DNA of 64,000 nucleotides from Prevotella sp. (GTDB taxonomy: Bacteria; Bacteroidota; Bacteroidia; Bacteroidales; Bacteroidaceae): positions 372,001 to 436,000 of the forward strand of contig JAFZVV010000011.1 in assembly GCA_017617615.1 (NCBI GenBank), given 5' to 3'. Both the position numbers and the translations under genes were made by a program. The notes beneath the pieces were generated by a model, which saw only the letters and a list, made by a program, of their open reading frames with translations, searched no databases and was not told where the DNA came from. This document shows, in pieces, positions 1 through 8,410 of the stretch (its first letter is position 1; every line of letters starts with the position of its first letter).

Positions 1-6
1 ATAAGA

Positions 7-70
7 ACTAATGTGCAAGCCGAATGCAGAGAAAAACTTGTTTAAACTCTGCTGAGGCGAAACCATTAGT
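7..70 (+). other. Long imperfect inverted repeat upstream of frdB
   Basis: Three nested complementary pairs can be read: 7-13 (actaatg) with 64-70 (cattagt), 19-21 (gcc) with 56-58 (ggc), and 26-31 (gcagag) with 47-52 (ctctgc). The transcript could fold into one long interrupted stem ending 21 bases before the frdB start codon. It may be an mRNA processing or regulatory structure between the preceding gene (outside the window) and frdB, or a dispersed intergenic repeat. No riboswitch class is recognised. Confidence 0.45.
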
Positions 71-91
71 CATCAAAGATAACTAAAAATT

Positions 92-850
92 ATGGCTAAA
101 AATATATCATTCACTATCAAGTTCTGGCGTCAGAACGGACCTCGTGAGAAAGGATATTTCGACACACACGAGATGAAAGACATTCCCGACGACACCTCTT
201 TCCTGGAGATGCTCGACATCCTCAACGAGGAACTGATCAACGAAGGCCGTGAGCCATTCGTGTTCGACCACGACTGCCGCGAGGGTATCTGCGGTATGTG
301 CTCGCTCTACATTAACGGCACACCACACGGCAAGACTGAGCGCGGTGCTACCACCTGCCAACTCTACATGCGCCGCTTCAATGACGGCGACGTCATCACC
401 GTGGAGCCCTGGCGCTCCGCTGGCTTCCCTGTCATCAAGGACTGCATGGTAGACCGTGGCGCTTTCGATAAGATTATCCAAGCCGGCGGATATACCAGCA
501 TTCGCACAGGACAGGCACAGGATGCCAATGCCATCCTCATCCCGAAACAGGATGCCGACGAGGCCATGGACTGCGCCTCATGCATCGGTTGCGGTGCCTG
601 TGTGGCTGCCTGCAAGAACGGCTCTGCCATGCTCTTCGTGAGCTCGAAGGTGAGCCAGCTGGCTCTCCTCCCACAAGGACGTCCAGAGGCCGCCAAACGC
701 GCCAAGGCAATGATGGCAAAGATGGAGGAACTGGGTTTCGGCAACTGCACCAACACCCGCGCATGCGAGGCCGTGTGCCCGAAGAGCGAGACCATCGCCA
801 ACATCGCACGCCTCAACCGCGAATTCATCAAAGCCAAACTGGCCGACTAA
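92..850 (+). CDS. sdhB: Fumarate reductase/succinate dehydrogenase iron-sulfur subunit
   Basis: This is the electron-transfer subunit of membrane-bound succinate:quinone oxidoreductase, which in anaerobic Bacteroidota mostly works as fumarate reductase. It passes electrons between the menaquinone-binding membrane subunit and the FAD subunit. The 252-residue protein shows the ferredoxin-type [2Fe-2S] ligands Cys62, Cys67, Cys70 and Cys89. The C-terminal cluster domain has Cys161, Cys164, Cys167, Cys170 and Cys174, then Cys219, Cys225 and Cys229, for the [4Fe-4S] and [3Fe-4S] centres. Length and architecture are normal. The subunits expected before it (flavoprotein, cytochrome b) would lie outside the window. 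A strong terminator follows, so it is probably the last gene of its operon. The name frdB is equally valid. Confidence 0.95.
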   Translation: MAKNISFTIKFWRQNGPREKGYFDTHEMKDIPDDTSFLEMLDILNEELINEGREPFVFDHDCREGICGMCSLYINGTPHGKTERGATTCQLYMRRFNDGDVITVEPWRSAGFPVIKDCMVDRGAFDKIIQAGGYTSIRTGQAQDANAILIPKQDADEAMDCASCIGCGACVAACKNGSAMLFVSSKVSQLALLPQGRPEAAKRAKAMMAKMEELGFGNCTNTRACEAVCPKSETIANIARLNREFIKAKLAD

Positions 851-886
851 ACCCGTCAACACATCCCATCAGGGATTCAAAACCAG

Positions 887-920
887 AGTCAGGCAAACAA
901 ATCGTTTGCCTGACTTTTTT
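887..920 (+). terminator. Rho-independent terminator after sdhB/frdB
   Basis: A perfect 12-base stem, 887-898 paired with 904-915, has a 5-base loop and runs straight into six T residues. It lies 37 bases after the sdhB stop codon. Confidence 0.9.
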
Positions 921-939
921 AAAAGCCGAAAAGATACAA

Positions 940-947
940 TAATTTTG
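940..947 (+). promoter_or_regulatory. Possible orphan Bacteroidota promoter (-7 box)
   Basis: TAATTTTG matches the Bacteroidota -7 consensus TAnnTTTG. A TTTT (one mismatch to TTTG) ends 20 bases upstream. No reading frame follows for 500 bases, so if active it would make a leader or non-coding transcript through the DnaA-box region. The terminator T-tract overlaps the supposed -33 box, so this could be chance. Confidence 0.3.
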
Positions 948-1015
948 TGCATTTCATTTCGACATAACTTCGGCTAAGTATTTCTGCAACGGTATTGCCC
1001 TTGGTTTTATCAAGA

Positions 1016-1391
1016 ACATATTATCATTATTTATTTTCCTTTTTTTAAAAAATAAAAAAATGATGAATGATTATAGGCTGTGGAAAAAGTGGAAAACCTA
1101 TACGGAATGCCATCAATGATGAGTTAGGATGAAATAAAATCATTTATCCATCTTGAAACGGTATTTTAAATGATTTACATACAATATATTATCATGTTTT
1201 CCACAATGATTTGATATGGTGGATAAAAACATGTGGATAAATGTAGGTTGTTTATGGATGTGCAAAACCTTTTTGAAAAACACCCTATGATAGTCGGGAT
1301 TATCCACCAAATAACAGTCATTTCAAAAAGAGTTGGATAACCCAAAAGTTTTCCAATTGTTTTCCTTGAGGTTATCCACAGCTTATCCACA
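1016..1391. other. oriC: Candidate replication origin: AT-rich tract plus DnaA-box cluster
   Basis: The 605 bases between sdhB and mutS hold no gene. Bases 1016-1075 are almost pure A/T, as in a DNA-unwinding element. Beside them, 1079-1391 carries three perfect DnaA boxes TTATCCACA (1232-1240 on -, 1372-1380 and 1383-1391 on +). Four have one mismatch: TTTTCCACA at 1079-1087 (-) and 1197-1205 (+), TTATCCACC at 1218-1226 (-) and 1300-1308 (+). Weaker copies lie at 1088-1096, 1144-1152 and 1332-1340. In Bacteroidota oriC need not adjoin dnaA. Against it, several essential genes to the right are on the minus strand, which would be lagging. It could instead be a DnaA-titration or regulatory cluster. 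Confidence 0.6.
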
Positions 1392-1405
1392 ATTTGGTGT
1401 AAAAC

Positions 1406-1437
1406 TTTGGTAATACAAAAAGTTAATGTTAATTTTG
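1406..1437 (+). promoter_or_regulatory. Promoter of mutS
   Basis: TTTG at 1406-1409 is separated by 20 bases from TAATTTTG at 1430-1437, an exact fit to TTTG-N19-21-TAnnTTTG. Transcription would start about 10 bases before the mutS ATG. The promoter begins 15 bases after the last DnaA box, so bound DnaA could influence it. Confidence 0.8.
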
Positions 1438-1455
1438 TAGCATAATTATTTTACT

Positions 1456-4086
1456 ATGGCAACCAAGGAAAAAGGACTGACACCGATGATGAAGCAGTTT
1501 TTCACGCTGAAGGCGAAACACCCTGATGCGCTGATGCTGTTCCGTTGCGGTGATTTCTATGAGACCTACTGTGAAGACGCGGTGGCGGCATCGAAAATTC
1601 TCGGTATCACCCTCACGCGGCGCAACAACGGAGGTACGTCGGGTTCCGCCGAGATGGCAGGTTTTCCACATCATGCCCTTGATACTTATTTGCCAAAACT
1701 CATACGGGCCGGTAGGCGGGTGGCCATCTGCGACCAACTGGAAGACCCTAAACTTACCAAGACCTTGGTAAAGCGCGGTATTACCGAGTTGGTGACACCA
1801 GGCGTAGCCATGAGCGACAATGTGCTCAACTACAAAGAAAACAATTTCCTTGCTGCCGTACACTTCGGGAAAGGGTCGTGTGGCGTGGCATTCCTGGATA
1901 TCTCCACGGGAGAATTCCTCACAGGAGAAGGGACATACGACTATGTAGAGAAACTCATTGGCAATTTCCAACCCAAAGAGGTGCTTTACGACCGTGCCAA
2001 GAAAGCCGAGTTCGAACGCTATTTCGGGACGAAACACTGTGTATTCGAACTCGATGACTGGGTGTTCACTTCACTCACCGCCCGAGAAAAACTGTTGCGC
2101 CACTTCCAAACGAAGTCGCTGAAGGGTTTTGGTGTCGACCACTTGCAGAATGGCGTAGTGGCAGCAGGAGCCATCCTACAGTATCTTGAACTTACCCAAC
2201 ATACCCAGATAGGACATATCACGTCTATCTTACGGATAGAGGAAGACAAATATGTGCGGCTCGACAAGTTCACCATCCGTTCGCTGGAACTCGTCAATAC
2301 CATGCAGGAAGGTGGATCGTCATTGCTCAGCGTCATCGACAAGACCATCACTGCCATGGGTGGACGAATGCTGCACCGATGGCTGATATTCCCCTTGAAA
2401 GACGAGAAACCCATCAACGAACGGCTCGACGTTGTGGAGTATTTCTTCCGTCATCCCGATTTCCGTGAGTGTGTAGAAGAGGAGTTGCACCATATCAACG
2501 ACTTGGAACGTATCATCTCAAAGGTTGCCGTAGGCAGGGTATCGCCTCGTGAGATAGTACAGTTGAGGGTAGCCCTTCAAGCCATCGAACCCATCAAGAA
2601 CGCTTGCATGGCTTCTGATAATCCCGCCATTCGCACCATCGGCGAGCAAATCAACCTCTGCCGTTCCATCCGCGAACGCATCCAACGGGAAATCAAGCCC
2701 GATCCACCTTTTCAAACCAACAAAGGCGACATCATCAATGATGGTGTGAACACCCAACTCGATGAGTTGCGTGCCATCGCCTATCATGGTAAGGATTATC
2801 TGTTGAAGATACAGCAGCGCGAGACTGAGGCTACAGGAATCGCTTCGCTGAAGATAGGATATAATAATGTGTTCGGTTATTACCTTGAGGTAAGAAATAC
2901 CTATAAGGACAAGGTGCCAGCCGAATGGGTACGCAAGCAAACACTCGCACAGGCCGAACGCTATATCACACAGGAACTGAAAGAATACGAGGAGAAAATC
3001 CTGGGTGCCGAAGAAAAAATCCAGGCACTGGAGACACGCTTGTTCAACGAACTGGTGATGGCCATCCAGGAGTTTATACCCGCCATACAAATCAATGCAA
3101 ATCTCATTGCGCGTCTCGATTGCCTCTTGTCGTTTGCCAATGTGTCGGAAGAAAACCATTATGTGCGTCCTGTCGTTGACAATACTGAAGTCATCGACAT
3201 CAAGCAGGGACGGCATCCTGTTATTGAAACACAACTGCCATTGGGTGAGCGCTATGTACCCAATGACATCATGCTCGACAACGAACGCCAGCAGATAATC
3301 ATCATCACGGGTCCCAACATGGCAGGTAAATCGGCCTTGCTGCGCCAGACAGCACTCATCGTACTCATGGCACAGATTGGTTGTTTCGTGCCGGCAGAAG
3401 CAGCGAGAATAGGTCTGGTAGATAAAATATTCACCCGTGTGGGTGCTTCCGACAATATTTCGCTCGGTGAATCCACATTCATGGTAGAGATGACCGAGGC
3501 AGCGAATATACTCAATAATGTATCGACACGCTCATTGGTGCTCTTTGATGAACTGGGTCGGGGTACGTCGACCTACGACGGCATTTCCATCGCTTGGGCC
3601 ATCGTGGAATATCTACACGAGAATGTCAAGGCACGCGCCCGCACGCTCTTTGCTACCCATTATCATGAACTCAATGAGATGGAGAAAAACTTCTCACGCA
3701 TCAAGAACTACAACGTGAGCGTGAAGGAAGTAGACAATAAGGTGATATTCCTTCGGAAGTTGGAAAGGGGTGGTTCTGAACATTCCTTCGGTATCCATGT
3801 GGCAGAGATTGCTGGCATGCCCAAGAGCATCGTACGTCGGTCGAACGTCATCCTGAAACAGTTGGAAGCCGACAGCAACAAGGTAGGTACGGTGGGGAAA
3901 CCATCGGCACAGGCCATCAACCAGTCGCGTGAGGGCATGCAACTGAGTTTCTTCCAACTCGACGACCCTGTATTGTGTCAGGTGCGCGATGAAATCCTGG
4001 GGCTTGACATCAACAACCTCACACCTGTGGAAGCACTCAACAAACTCAACGAAATCAAGAAAATCGTGAGCGGGAAGTCATCATGA
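1456..4086 (+). CDS. mutS: DNA mismatch repair protein MutS
   Basis: MutS binds mismatches and small loops in DNA and, after ATP-driven sliding-clamp formation, recruits MutL. At 876 residues it has the length of bacterial MutS1. The N-terminal mismatch-recognition domain keeps the Phe-x-Glu motif (Phe34, Glu36), and the ATPase domain has the Walker A motif GPNMAGKS at about residues 619-626. Downstream sit the signature region around [13 protein letters not shown] and the conserved ATHYHEL histidines. The C-terminal tail is the usual 70-80 residues. It has its own promoter 19 bases upstream. The ATG at 1456 is the first available start after that promoter. Confidence 0.97.
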   Translation: MATKEKGLTPMMKQFFTLKAKHPDALMLFRCGDFYETYCEDAVAASKILGITLTRRNNGGTSGSAEMAGFPHHALDTYLPKLIRAGRRVAICDQLEDPKLTKTLVKRGITELVTPGVAMSDNVLNYKENNFLAAVHFGKGSCGVAFLDISTGEFLTGEGTYDYVEKLIGNFQPKEVLYDRAKKAEFERYFGTKHCVFELDDWVFTSLTAREKLLRHFQTKSLKGFGVDHLQNGVVAAGAILQYLELTQHTQIGHITSILRIEEDKYVRLDKFTIRSLELVNTMQEGGSSLLSVIDKTITAMGGRMLHRWLIFPLKDEKPINERLDVVEYFFRHPDFRECVEEELHHINDLERIISKVAVGRVSPREIVQLRVALQAIEPIKNACMASDNPAIRTIGEQINLCRSIRERIQREIKPDPPFQTNKGDIINDGVNTQLDELRAIAYHGKDYLLKIQQRETEATGIASLKIGYNNVFGYYLEVRNTYKDKVPAEWVRKQTLAQAERYITQELKEYEEKILGAEEKIQALETRLFNELVMAIQEFIPAIQINANLIARLDCLLSFANVSEENHYVRPVVDNTEVIDIKQGRHPVIETQLPLGERYVPNDIMLDNERQQIIIITGPNMAGKSALLRQTALIVLMAQIGCFVPAEAARIGLVDKIFTRVGASDNISLGESTFMVEMTEAANILNNVSTRSLVLFDELGRGTSTYDGISIAWAIVEYLHENVKARARTLFATHYHELNEMEKNFSRIKNYNVSVKEVDNKVIFLRKLERGGSEHSFGIHVAEIAGMPKSIVRRSNVILKQLEADSNKVGTVGKPSAQAINQSREGMQLSFFQLDDPVLCQVRDEILGLDINNLTPVEALNKLNEIKKIVSGKSS

Positions 4087-4138
4087 AGTAAACATCGAAA
4101 TATATAACAATAATCTTTTCTAACAAATTATCCTACTA

Positions 4139-5413
4139 ATGAGAAAAACATTCATTCTGCTATTCATTGCTTGTAGTATGGGTATGACGGCACAGACCGT
4201 GAGGACTGCTGGACAGACTGCCTTGGAGGAGATTTCAGGCAACCGGTTCCTGGCTGGAGGCAACAATGCCGACTACGACCGTCTGCCACGTGAACCCCTT
4301 ACACCTACCCCAAAAGGTTATGAACCCTATTATCTGAGCCATTATGGTCGTCATGGTGCCCGCTGGCTGCTCAACGACCGCGACTACGGCATGCCGGTGA
4401 AGACACTGACAGAAGCCAGGGACTCGGGAAAACTCACTCGTCTGGGCGAGACTACTTTGGTAAAACTTGATTCTTTCTACCTCACCACCAAAGACCATCT
4501 TGGCGACCTCACACCCGTAGGAGAACGTCAGCATCATGGCATAGGAAAGCGGATGACCGAGAATTTCCCTGAGATTTTCAAGGTGAAGAACGTGCCCATC
4601 AATGCCACGAGTACCACCTCTGTGCGTGCCATCCTCTCGATGATGGCCGAATGTGAGGAACTGACAGCTGCCAATCCCACCGCACGTATCCACAATGAGG
4701 CAAGCCGTGCAACGATGTACTACATGAATGCATCGAAAACCGACGAGATGAGAAAACTCGACATGAAAGCCCGTCAGGTACAGGGAGAATATGAGTCGAG
4801 ACATCCCGAAAGATTGATGCAGACCCTCTTCAACGACCAGGAATGGGTAAAAGCTCATGTGGATGCCGGCAAACTGATGAGCGCCATCTACGACATCGCC
4901 AACAACATGCAGAGCCATGACGGTGACGACACCTTGCTCTCGCTGTTCACCAACGAGGAATTGGTAGAACTGTGGCACAGCGGAAATCTCTATTGGTATC
5001 TTGGCTTTGCCAATGCACCACAGACGGAGAACAAGATGCCCTTTGCCCAGAAGAACCTGTTGCTCAATATCATCGAGACCGCCGATACCGTGACACAGAA
5101 ACAGGCAACCCTGCGTTTCGGCCACGACACGGTGGTGCTACCCCTCGCCAGTCTGATGGACCTTGATGGTTCCGGCGTTTCGGTAGACGACCTCAATGAA
5201 CTCGACAAGTATTTCCGCAATTATCTCATCATTCCCACGGCATGCAACGTGCAGTTGATATTCTATCGTCCGAAGAAAGGTAAGAAAGGGGATATCCTCG
5301 TGAAGGTACTGCTCAATGAGCGTGAGGCACATATGCCTATGGAAACCGATATGTGGCCCTATTACAAATGGTCGGTCGTACGAAAATACTATCTCGACAA
5401 GTTGTCGGAGTAA
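4139..5413 (+). CDS. Secreted histidine acid phosphatase (phytase/MINPP-like)
   Basis: This 424-residue protein has a type I signal peptide ending near ACSMGMTAQ, so it should act in the periplasm or outside. The histidine-phosphatase (branch 2) motif RHGAR lies at residues 71-75, with His72 as the phospho-accepting nucleophile. The second motif GHDT has His329-Asp330, the likely proton donor pair. Family members hydrolyse phosphomonoesters, and some Bacteroidota homologues act on inositol phosphates. The HD pair resembles classical phytases rather than the HAE of MINPP enzymes, so phytate is possible but unproven. It lies 52 bases after mutS and 9 bases before the UbiA gene on the same strand, so co-transcription is plausible. 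Confidence 0.8.
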   Translation: MRKTFILLFIACSMGMTAQTVRTAGQTALEEISGNRFLAGGNNADYDRLPREPLTPTPKGYEPYYLSHYGRHGARWLLNDRDYGMPVKTLTEARDSGKLTRLGETTLVKLDSFYLTTKDHLGDLTPVGERQHHGIGKRMTENFPEIFKVKNVPINATSTTSVRAILSMMAECEELTAANPTARIHNEASRATMYYMNASKTDEMRKLDMKARQVQGEYESRHPERLMQTLFNDQEWVKAHVDAGKLMSAIYDIANNMQSHDGDDTLLSLFTNEELVELWHSGNLYWYLGFANAPQTENKMPFAQKNLLLNIIETADTVTQKQATLRFGHDTVVLPLASLMDLDGSGVSVDDLNELDKYFRNYLIIPTACNVQLIFYRPKKGKKGDILVKVLLNEREAHMPMETDMWPYYKWSVVRKYYLDKLSE

Positions 5414-5422
5414 AACAATGAT

Positions 5423-6313
5423 ATGAAAGGCAATAAACAGTCGCTGATAACGCTGGCAAGGCTGATAAGATGCTCTCAATGGATCAAGAACATTTTCGTG
5501 TTCTTCCCCTTGTTTTTTGGGCATAAAATCCTTGATCTGGAATTGCTGAAACCATGCGTTTGGGCAGTGCTGTTGTTTTGTCTGTTGTCGAGTGCGGTTT
5601 ATTGTTTCAATGACATCTGCGACTGGAAGACAGACCGCCTGCACCCGGTAAAGCGCTACCGTCCGCTTGCTGCCGGTGAAGTATCATTATCTGAGACCAT
5701 TGTGGTAATGGTGGTTTTTCTCTTTCTGGCTTTGGGTGGTTGTGTGGCACTGGGTCTATACAAGTTGCTGTATGTGTTTATTGCGTATGTGGTATTGAAC
5801 GTACTGTACAGCAGTTGGCTCAAGCGGATAGCCATAGTCGACGTATTGGTGCTTGCCTTGTTCTATGTAATGCGTCTGATAGCAGGTTCGGTGGTCACTG
5901 GCGTGGAAAACTCACAGTGGATTATCCTGATGACCTTCTTGCTCGCCTTGTTGCTGGGACTGGGCAAACGCCGTGACGATATGGTGAAATGTAATGAGAC
6001 GAATACGGTTTTGCGCCAAAGTACAACCAGTTATTCCTTGTCTTTCGTCAATGTGTCGATGGGTATCGTGGGCAGTGTGACCATCGTCTGCTATATCATG
6101 TACACGGTTTCGGAAGAAGTGATGGCTCATGTGGGGAGCCATTACCTGTATGTGACAAGCCTTTTTGTCCTGGCATCGGTATTGCGATACCTACAGTTGG
6201 CCATATGCAATGGAGAGAGTGGCAGTCCTACTCGGCTGATGTGGCGTGACCATTTCCTGCAAATCTGTGTGGTGTGCTGGTTTGGCTGTTTTATATTGTT
6301 GCTTTATCTGTAA
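5423..6313 (+). CDS. UbiA-family prenyltransferase, decaprenyl-phosphate phosphoribosyltransferase-like
   Basis: The 296-residue polytopic membrane protein belongs to the UbiA superfamily. The first aspartate-rich motif NDxxDxxxD is intact (Asn63, Asp64, Asp67, Asp71) and sits in CFNDICDWKTDRLHPVKR. The opening segment with QWIKNIFVFFPL is typical of the branch that moves 5-phosphoribose from PRPP to a polyprenyl phosphate (DPPR synthase) rather than the quinone-biosynthesis branch. A HAD phosphatase starts 3 bases after its stop codon and is almost certainly co-translated. In other bacteria HAD and UbiA domains of this kind occur fused, which supports a joint function. The exact substrate is inferred, not shown. 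Confidence 0.75.
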   Translation: MKGNKQSLITLARLIRCSQWIKNIFVFFPLFFGHKILDLELLKPCVWAVLLFCLLSSAVYCFNDICDWKTDRLHPVKRYRPLAAGEVSLSETIVVMVVFLFLALGGCVALGLYKLLYVFIAYVVLNVLYSSWLKRIAIVDVLVLALFYVMRLIAGSVVTGVENSQWIILMTFLLALLLGLGKRRDDMVKCNETNTVLRQSTTSYSLSFVNVSMGIVGSVTIVCYIMYTVSEEVMAHVGSHYLYVTSLFVLASVLRYLQLAICNGESGSPTRLMWRDHFLQICVVCWFGCFILLLYL

Positions 6314-6316
6314 TGG

Positions 6317-6910
6317 ATGATGACGATAGCAGTATTCGACTTCGACGGTACATTGACCACCCGTGATTCCTTCTTGGAATTCGTGCGTTTCTCTTGCGGC
6401 ACATGGAAATTATGCAAGGGAATATTTCGTCATGGACTGTCGTTGATATTGATGAAACTGGGAATGGCTGATAACGGCAAGACGAAAGAACGCCTGTTCT
6501 CTTATTATTTCAAGGGGCTTGACTACAGCCGTTTTTGTGAACTGGGCCATCGGTTTGCCTTCCATTTCGAGTCTTCTGCCAACCAGGAGATGCTGTCGAA
6601 GCTGATACGGCACCAGCAAGAAGGCGACAAGGTGTATGTGGTCAGCGCAAGCATCGAGGAATGGGTGACGCCATGGTGCAGGCGCCATGGGGTGGACCAT
6701 GTGATAGGCACGCAGGTAGAGACCGACGGCGATGGTTTGCTGACCGGCCGTTTCAAGACGGCAAATTGTTATGGTGAAGAGAAAGTGTGCCGTTTCAAGG
6801 CGATGGAGCCCCAACGCTCTTCCTATCATCTAGTAGCATATGGCGACAGCCGCGGCGACAGGGAGATGTTGCAATATGCTGATGAGGCACACTTATCTGG
6901 CCGTTCCTGA
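6317..6910 (+). CDS. HAD-IB family phosphatase paired with UbiA protein
   Basis: This 197-residue cytoplasmic HAD hydrolase has the catalytic motif I DFDGT with nucleophile Asp8 and acid/base Asp10. Motif II is the Ser of VVSAS, followed by the late motif GDSRGDREML with its metal-binding aspartates. The length fits subfamily IB (SerB/MtfB-like), and no signal peptide is present. Translation begins 3 bases after the UbiA stop. I infer that it dephosphorylates the prenyl-phospho-ribose-5-phosphate made by the neighbour. A different small phosphomonoester is possible. Its last 18 bases overlap the 3' end of the convergent membrane protein gene. Confidence 0.75.
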   Translation: MMTIAVFDFDGTLTTRDSFLEFVRFSCGTWKLCKGIFRHGLSLILMKLGMADNGKTKERLFSYYFKGLDYSRFCELGHRFAFHFESSANQEMLSKLIRHQQEGDKVYVVSASIEEWVTPWCRRHGVDHVIGTQVETDGDGLLTGRFKTANCYGEEKVCRFKAMEPQRSSYHLVAYGDSRGDREMLQYADEAHLSGRS

Positions 6911-8350
6911 AAACACTTCCACCTTGTCGTGGCGTATCACCCAGACACCATCGTATCCTTTCCTGAAAGCCTCGGTGGTCTTTTCATGGATTTGTGTGGT
7001 ATCATCGTCGGTTAGAATACTCTCGTCGATGACTTGTGGCCATTGGTAACCCGTAGCGTATCTTACGGCTGTTCCCCATCCGAAGGCATGATAGGGGGGA
7101 ACACAGAACATGGAGTATTTGGGGTAGTTGTCTTCGATGACCAATATCTGTACTTTCTCACTGGGAACAGGGGTCTGCCGGATGACTTGTTCCGCCATAT
7201 TCTTGCCTGTCATCCCAGAGTCGTATGCCTTCTTGGTATGGTGAATGTCGGTAATGATAGCCGATAGCAACCACATCAGAAAAGCAATCCATAACAACCA
7301 CCGCGAGGATGACTGTTGGAAAAGCCATGCTACGGCAAGAGCGGTGAAAGCCAGTGCGGCATAGACATGCATGACGGTGAAGATGGTGAGCAGGTGCATC
7401 GAGGCGGCCACCAACGCACAGAGCATCAGGCAGAGAAAAGGCTTGCTGAAGAGGTGTTGGCGTTGCTTGGCAAACAACAGCAGCAAGAAAGGTGTTCCCA
7501 GGCACAGTGTGAGCACGACGAGCAGGATATTCCGGCTTGGCGCATGAAACAGACTGACAAAGTCGACGGGAACCCAGGAAAATCCGAGAAACAGTCCGAT
7601 GTTCCGTAGTTTCTGTGGCCATCCCCCTTCAAAATATACATTCCCTATCTCGACATTGTCTTGGGGAAGACAGAAACGGAAAATGAGATAGAGTATGCCT
7701 ATGGTGGCGAGCCATGCCAGGTCATAGGATATGTCGCGGATACTTTTCTTGCTGAAGACATACAGCAAGAGTGGGGTGATGAGGATGAAGGTCAGTCCAT
7801 TTTCCTTGCACAGGATAGCGATGAATAGGAAGACAGCCATCAGCAGGCGGCGACCACGAAATTCCAGGAAAGACACATATATCAACAACAGTCCCCATGT
7901 GAGTGTCCACGCCTGGTTCATCGAATCGATGTCGAGCACTGTACCGAGCATGCCTGGCGAGAAATAGAAAAACAGAATGGCTACATTCGTTGCCGTGTTG
8001 TCGAGTTTCAGACGCCGTGCTATCAATGATACCAGGATGGTGTTGATGAGATGTGCCAGAAGCACCAGAAGATGGTTCAGGGTGGGAAATAACGCGATAT
8101 TCCGTCCTGTGACATAGCCCATGAGTCCATCGAACGGTCGCCAGTAGGTATCCCAGGGCAACAGCAGCGAGGAGGAGAATGGTCCTGTCTGAGGACTCGT
8201 CAGATACGTCCAGTCATCGAAAGTAGGCAGGATGGATATGACTGCCCAGACGATGATGGGCTGGCACAAGACCACCCACCATAACGCATTCGACATAAAA
8301 GCGTCTTTTATGCTTCGTGACAGACAATGGTGGTCTTGAGAGGAAATCAT
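6893..8350 (-). CDS. Polytopic GT-C-like glycosyltransferase (putative)
   Basis: This is a 485-residue integral membrane protein with about ten hydrophobic segments and a soluble C-terminal part. The first external loop has FDDW, and a later loop has CKENG. Acidic first-loop motifs and KE(T/N)G motifs are typical of GT-C enzymes (PMT/TMTC/GT39-like) that use polyprenyl-phosphate sugars. No close family can be named from inspection. The annotated ATG gives a polar 18-residue lead, and the internal Met19 (start near 8296), just before the first membrane segment, is a credible alternative. It overlaps the HAD gene tail to tail by 18 bases. It lies 60 bases after porZ on the same strand, so read-through from that operon is possible. 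Confidence 0.6.
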   Translation of the reverse strand: MISSQDHHCLSRSIKDAFMSNALWWVVLCQPIIVWAVISILPTFDDWTYLTSPQTGPFSSSLLLPWDTYWRPFDGLMGYVTGRNIALFPTLNHLLVLLAHLINTILVSLIARRLKLDNTATNVAILFFYFSPGMLGTVLDIDSMNQAWTLTWGLLLIYVSFLEFRGRRLLMAVFLFIAILCKENGLTFILITPLLLYVFSKKSIRDISYDLAWLATIGILYLIFRFCLPQDNVEIGNVYFEGGWPQKLRNIGLFLGFSWVPVDFVSLFHAPSRNILLVVLTLCLGTPFLLLLFAKQRQHLFSKPFLCLMLCALVAASMHLLTIFTVMHVYAALAFTALAVAWLFQQSSSRWLLWIAFLMWLLSAIITDIHHTKKAYDSGMTGKNMAEQVIRQTPVPSEKVQILVIEDNYPKYSMFCVPPYHAFGWGTAVRYATGYQWPQVIDESILTDDDTTQIHEKTTEAFRKGYDGVWVIRHDKVEVFSGTAR

Positions 8351-8410
8351 ACTTTAAACATGGTCAAAGTCATGGGATGTTGTCCATGGGATGGGGTAGG
8401 GGATGCCTTG

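Noticed and set aside
364..837. Long minus-strand frame inside sdhB/frdB, and similar long antisense frames inside porZ, parE and korA
   Set aside because: These are by-products of the codon usage of conserved genes on the other strand; none shows family motifs.
1175..1390. 71-residue minus-strand frame in the sdhB-mutS gap
   Set aside because: It lies over the DnaA boxes, has no family similarity and is AT-rich low-complexity sequence.
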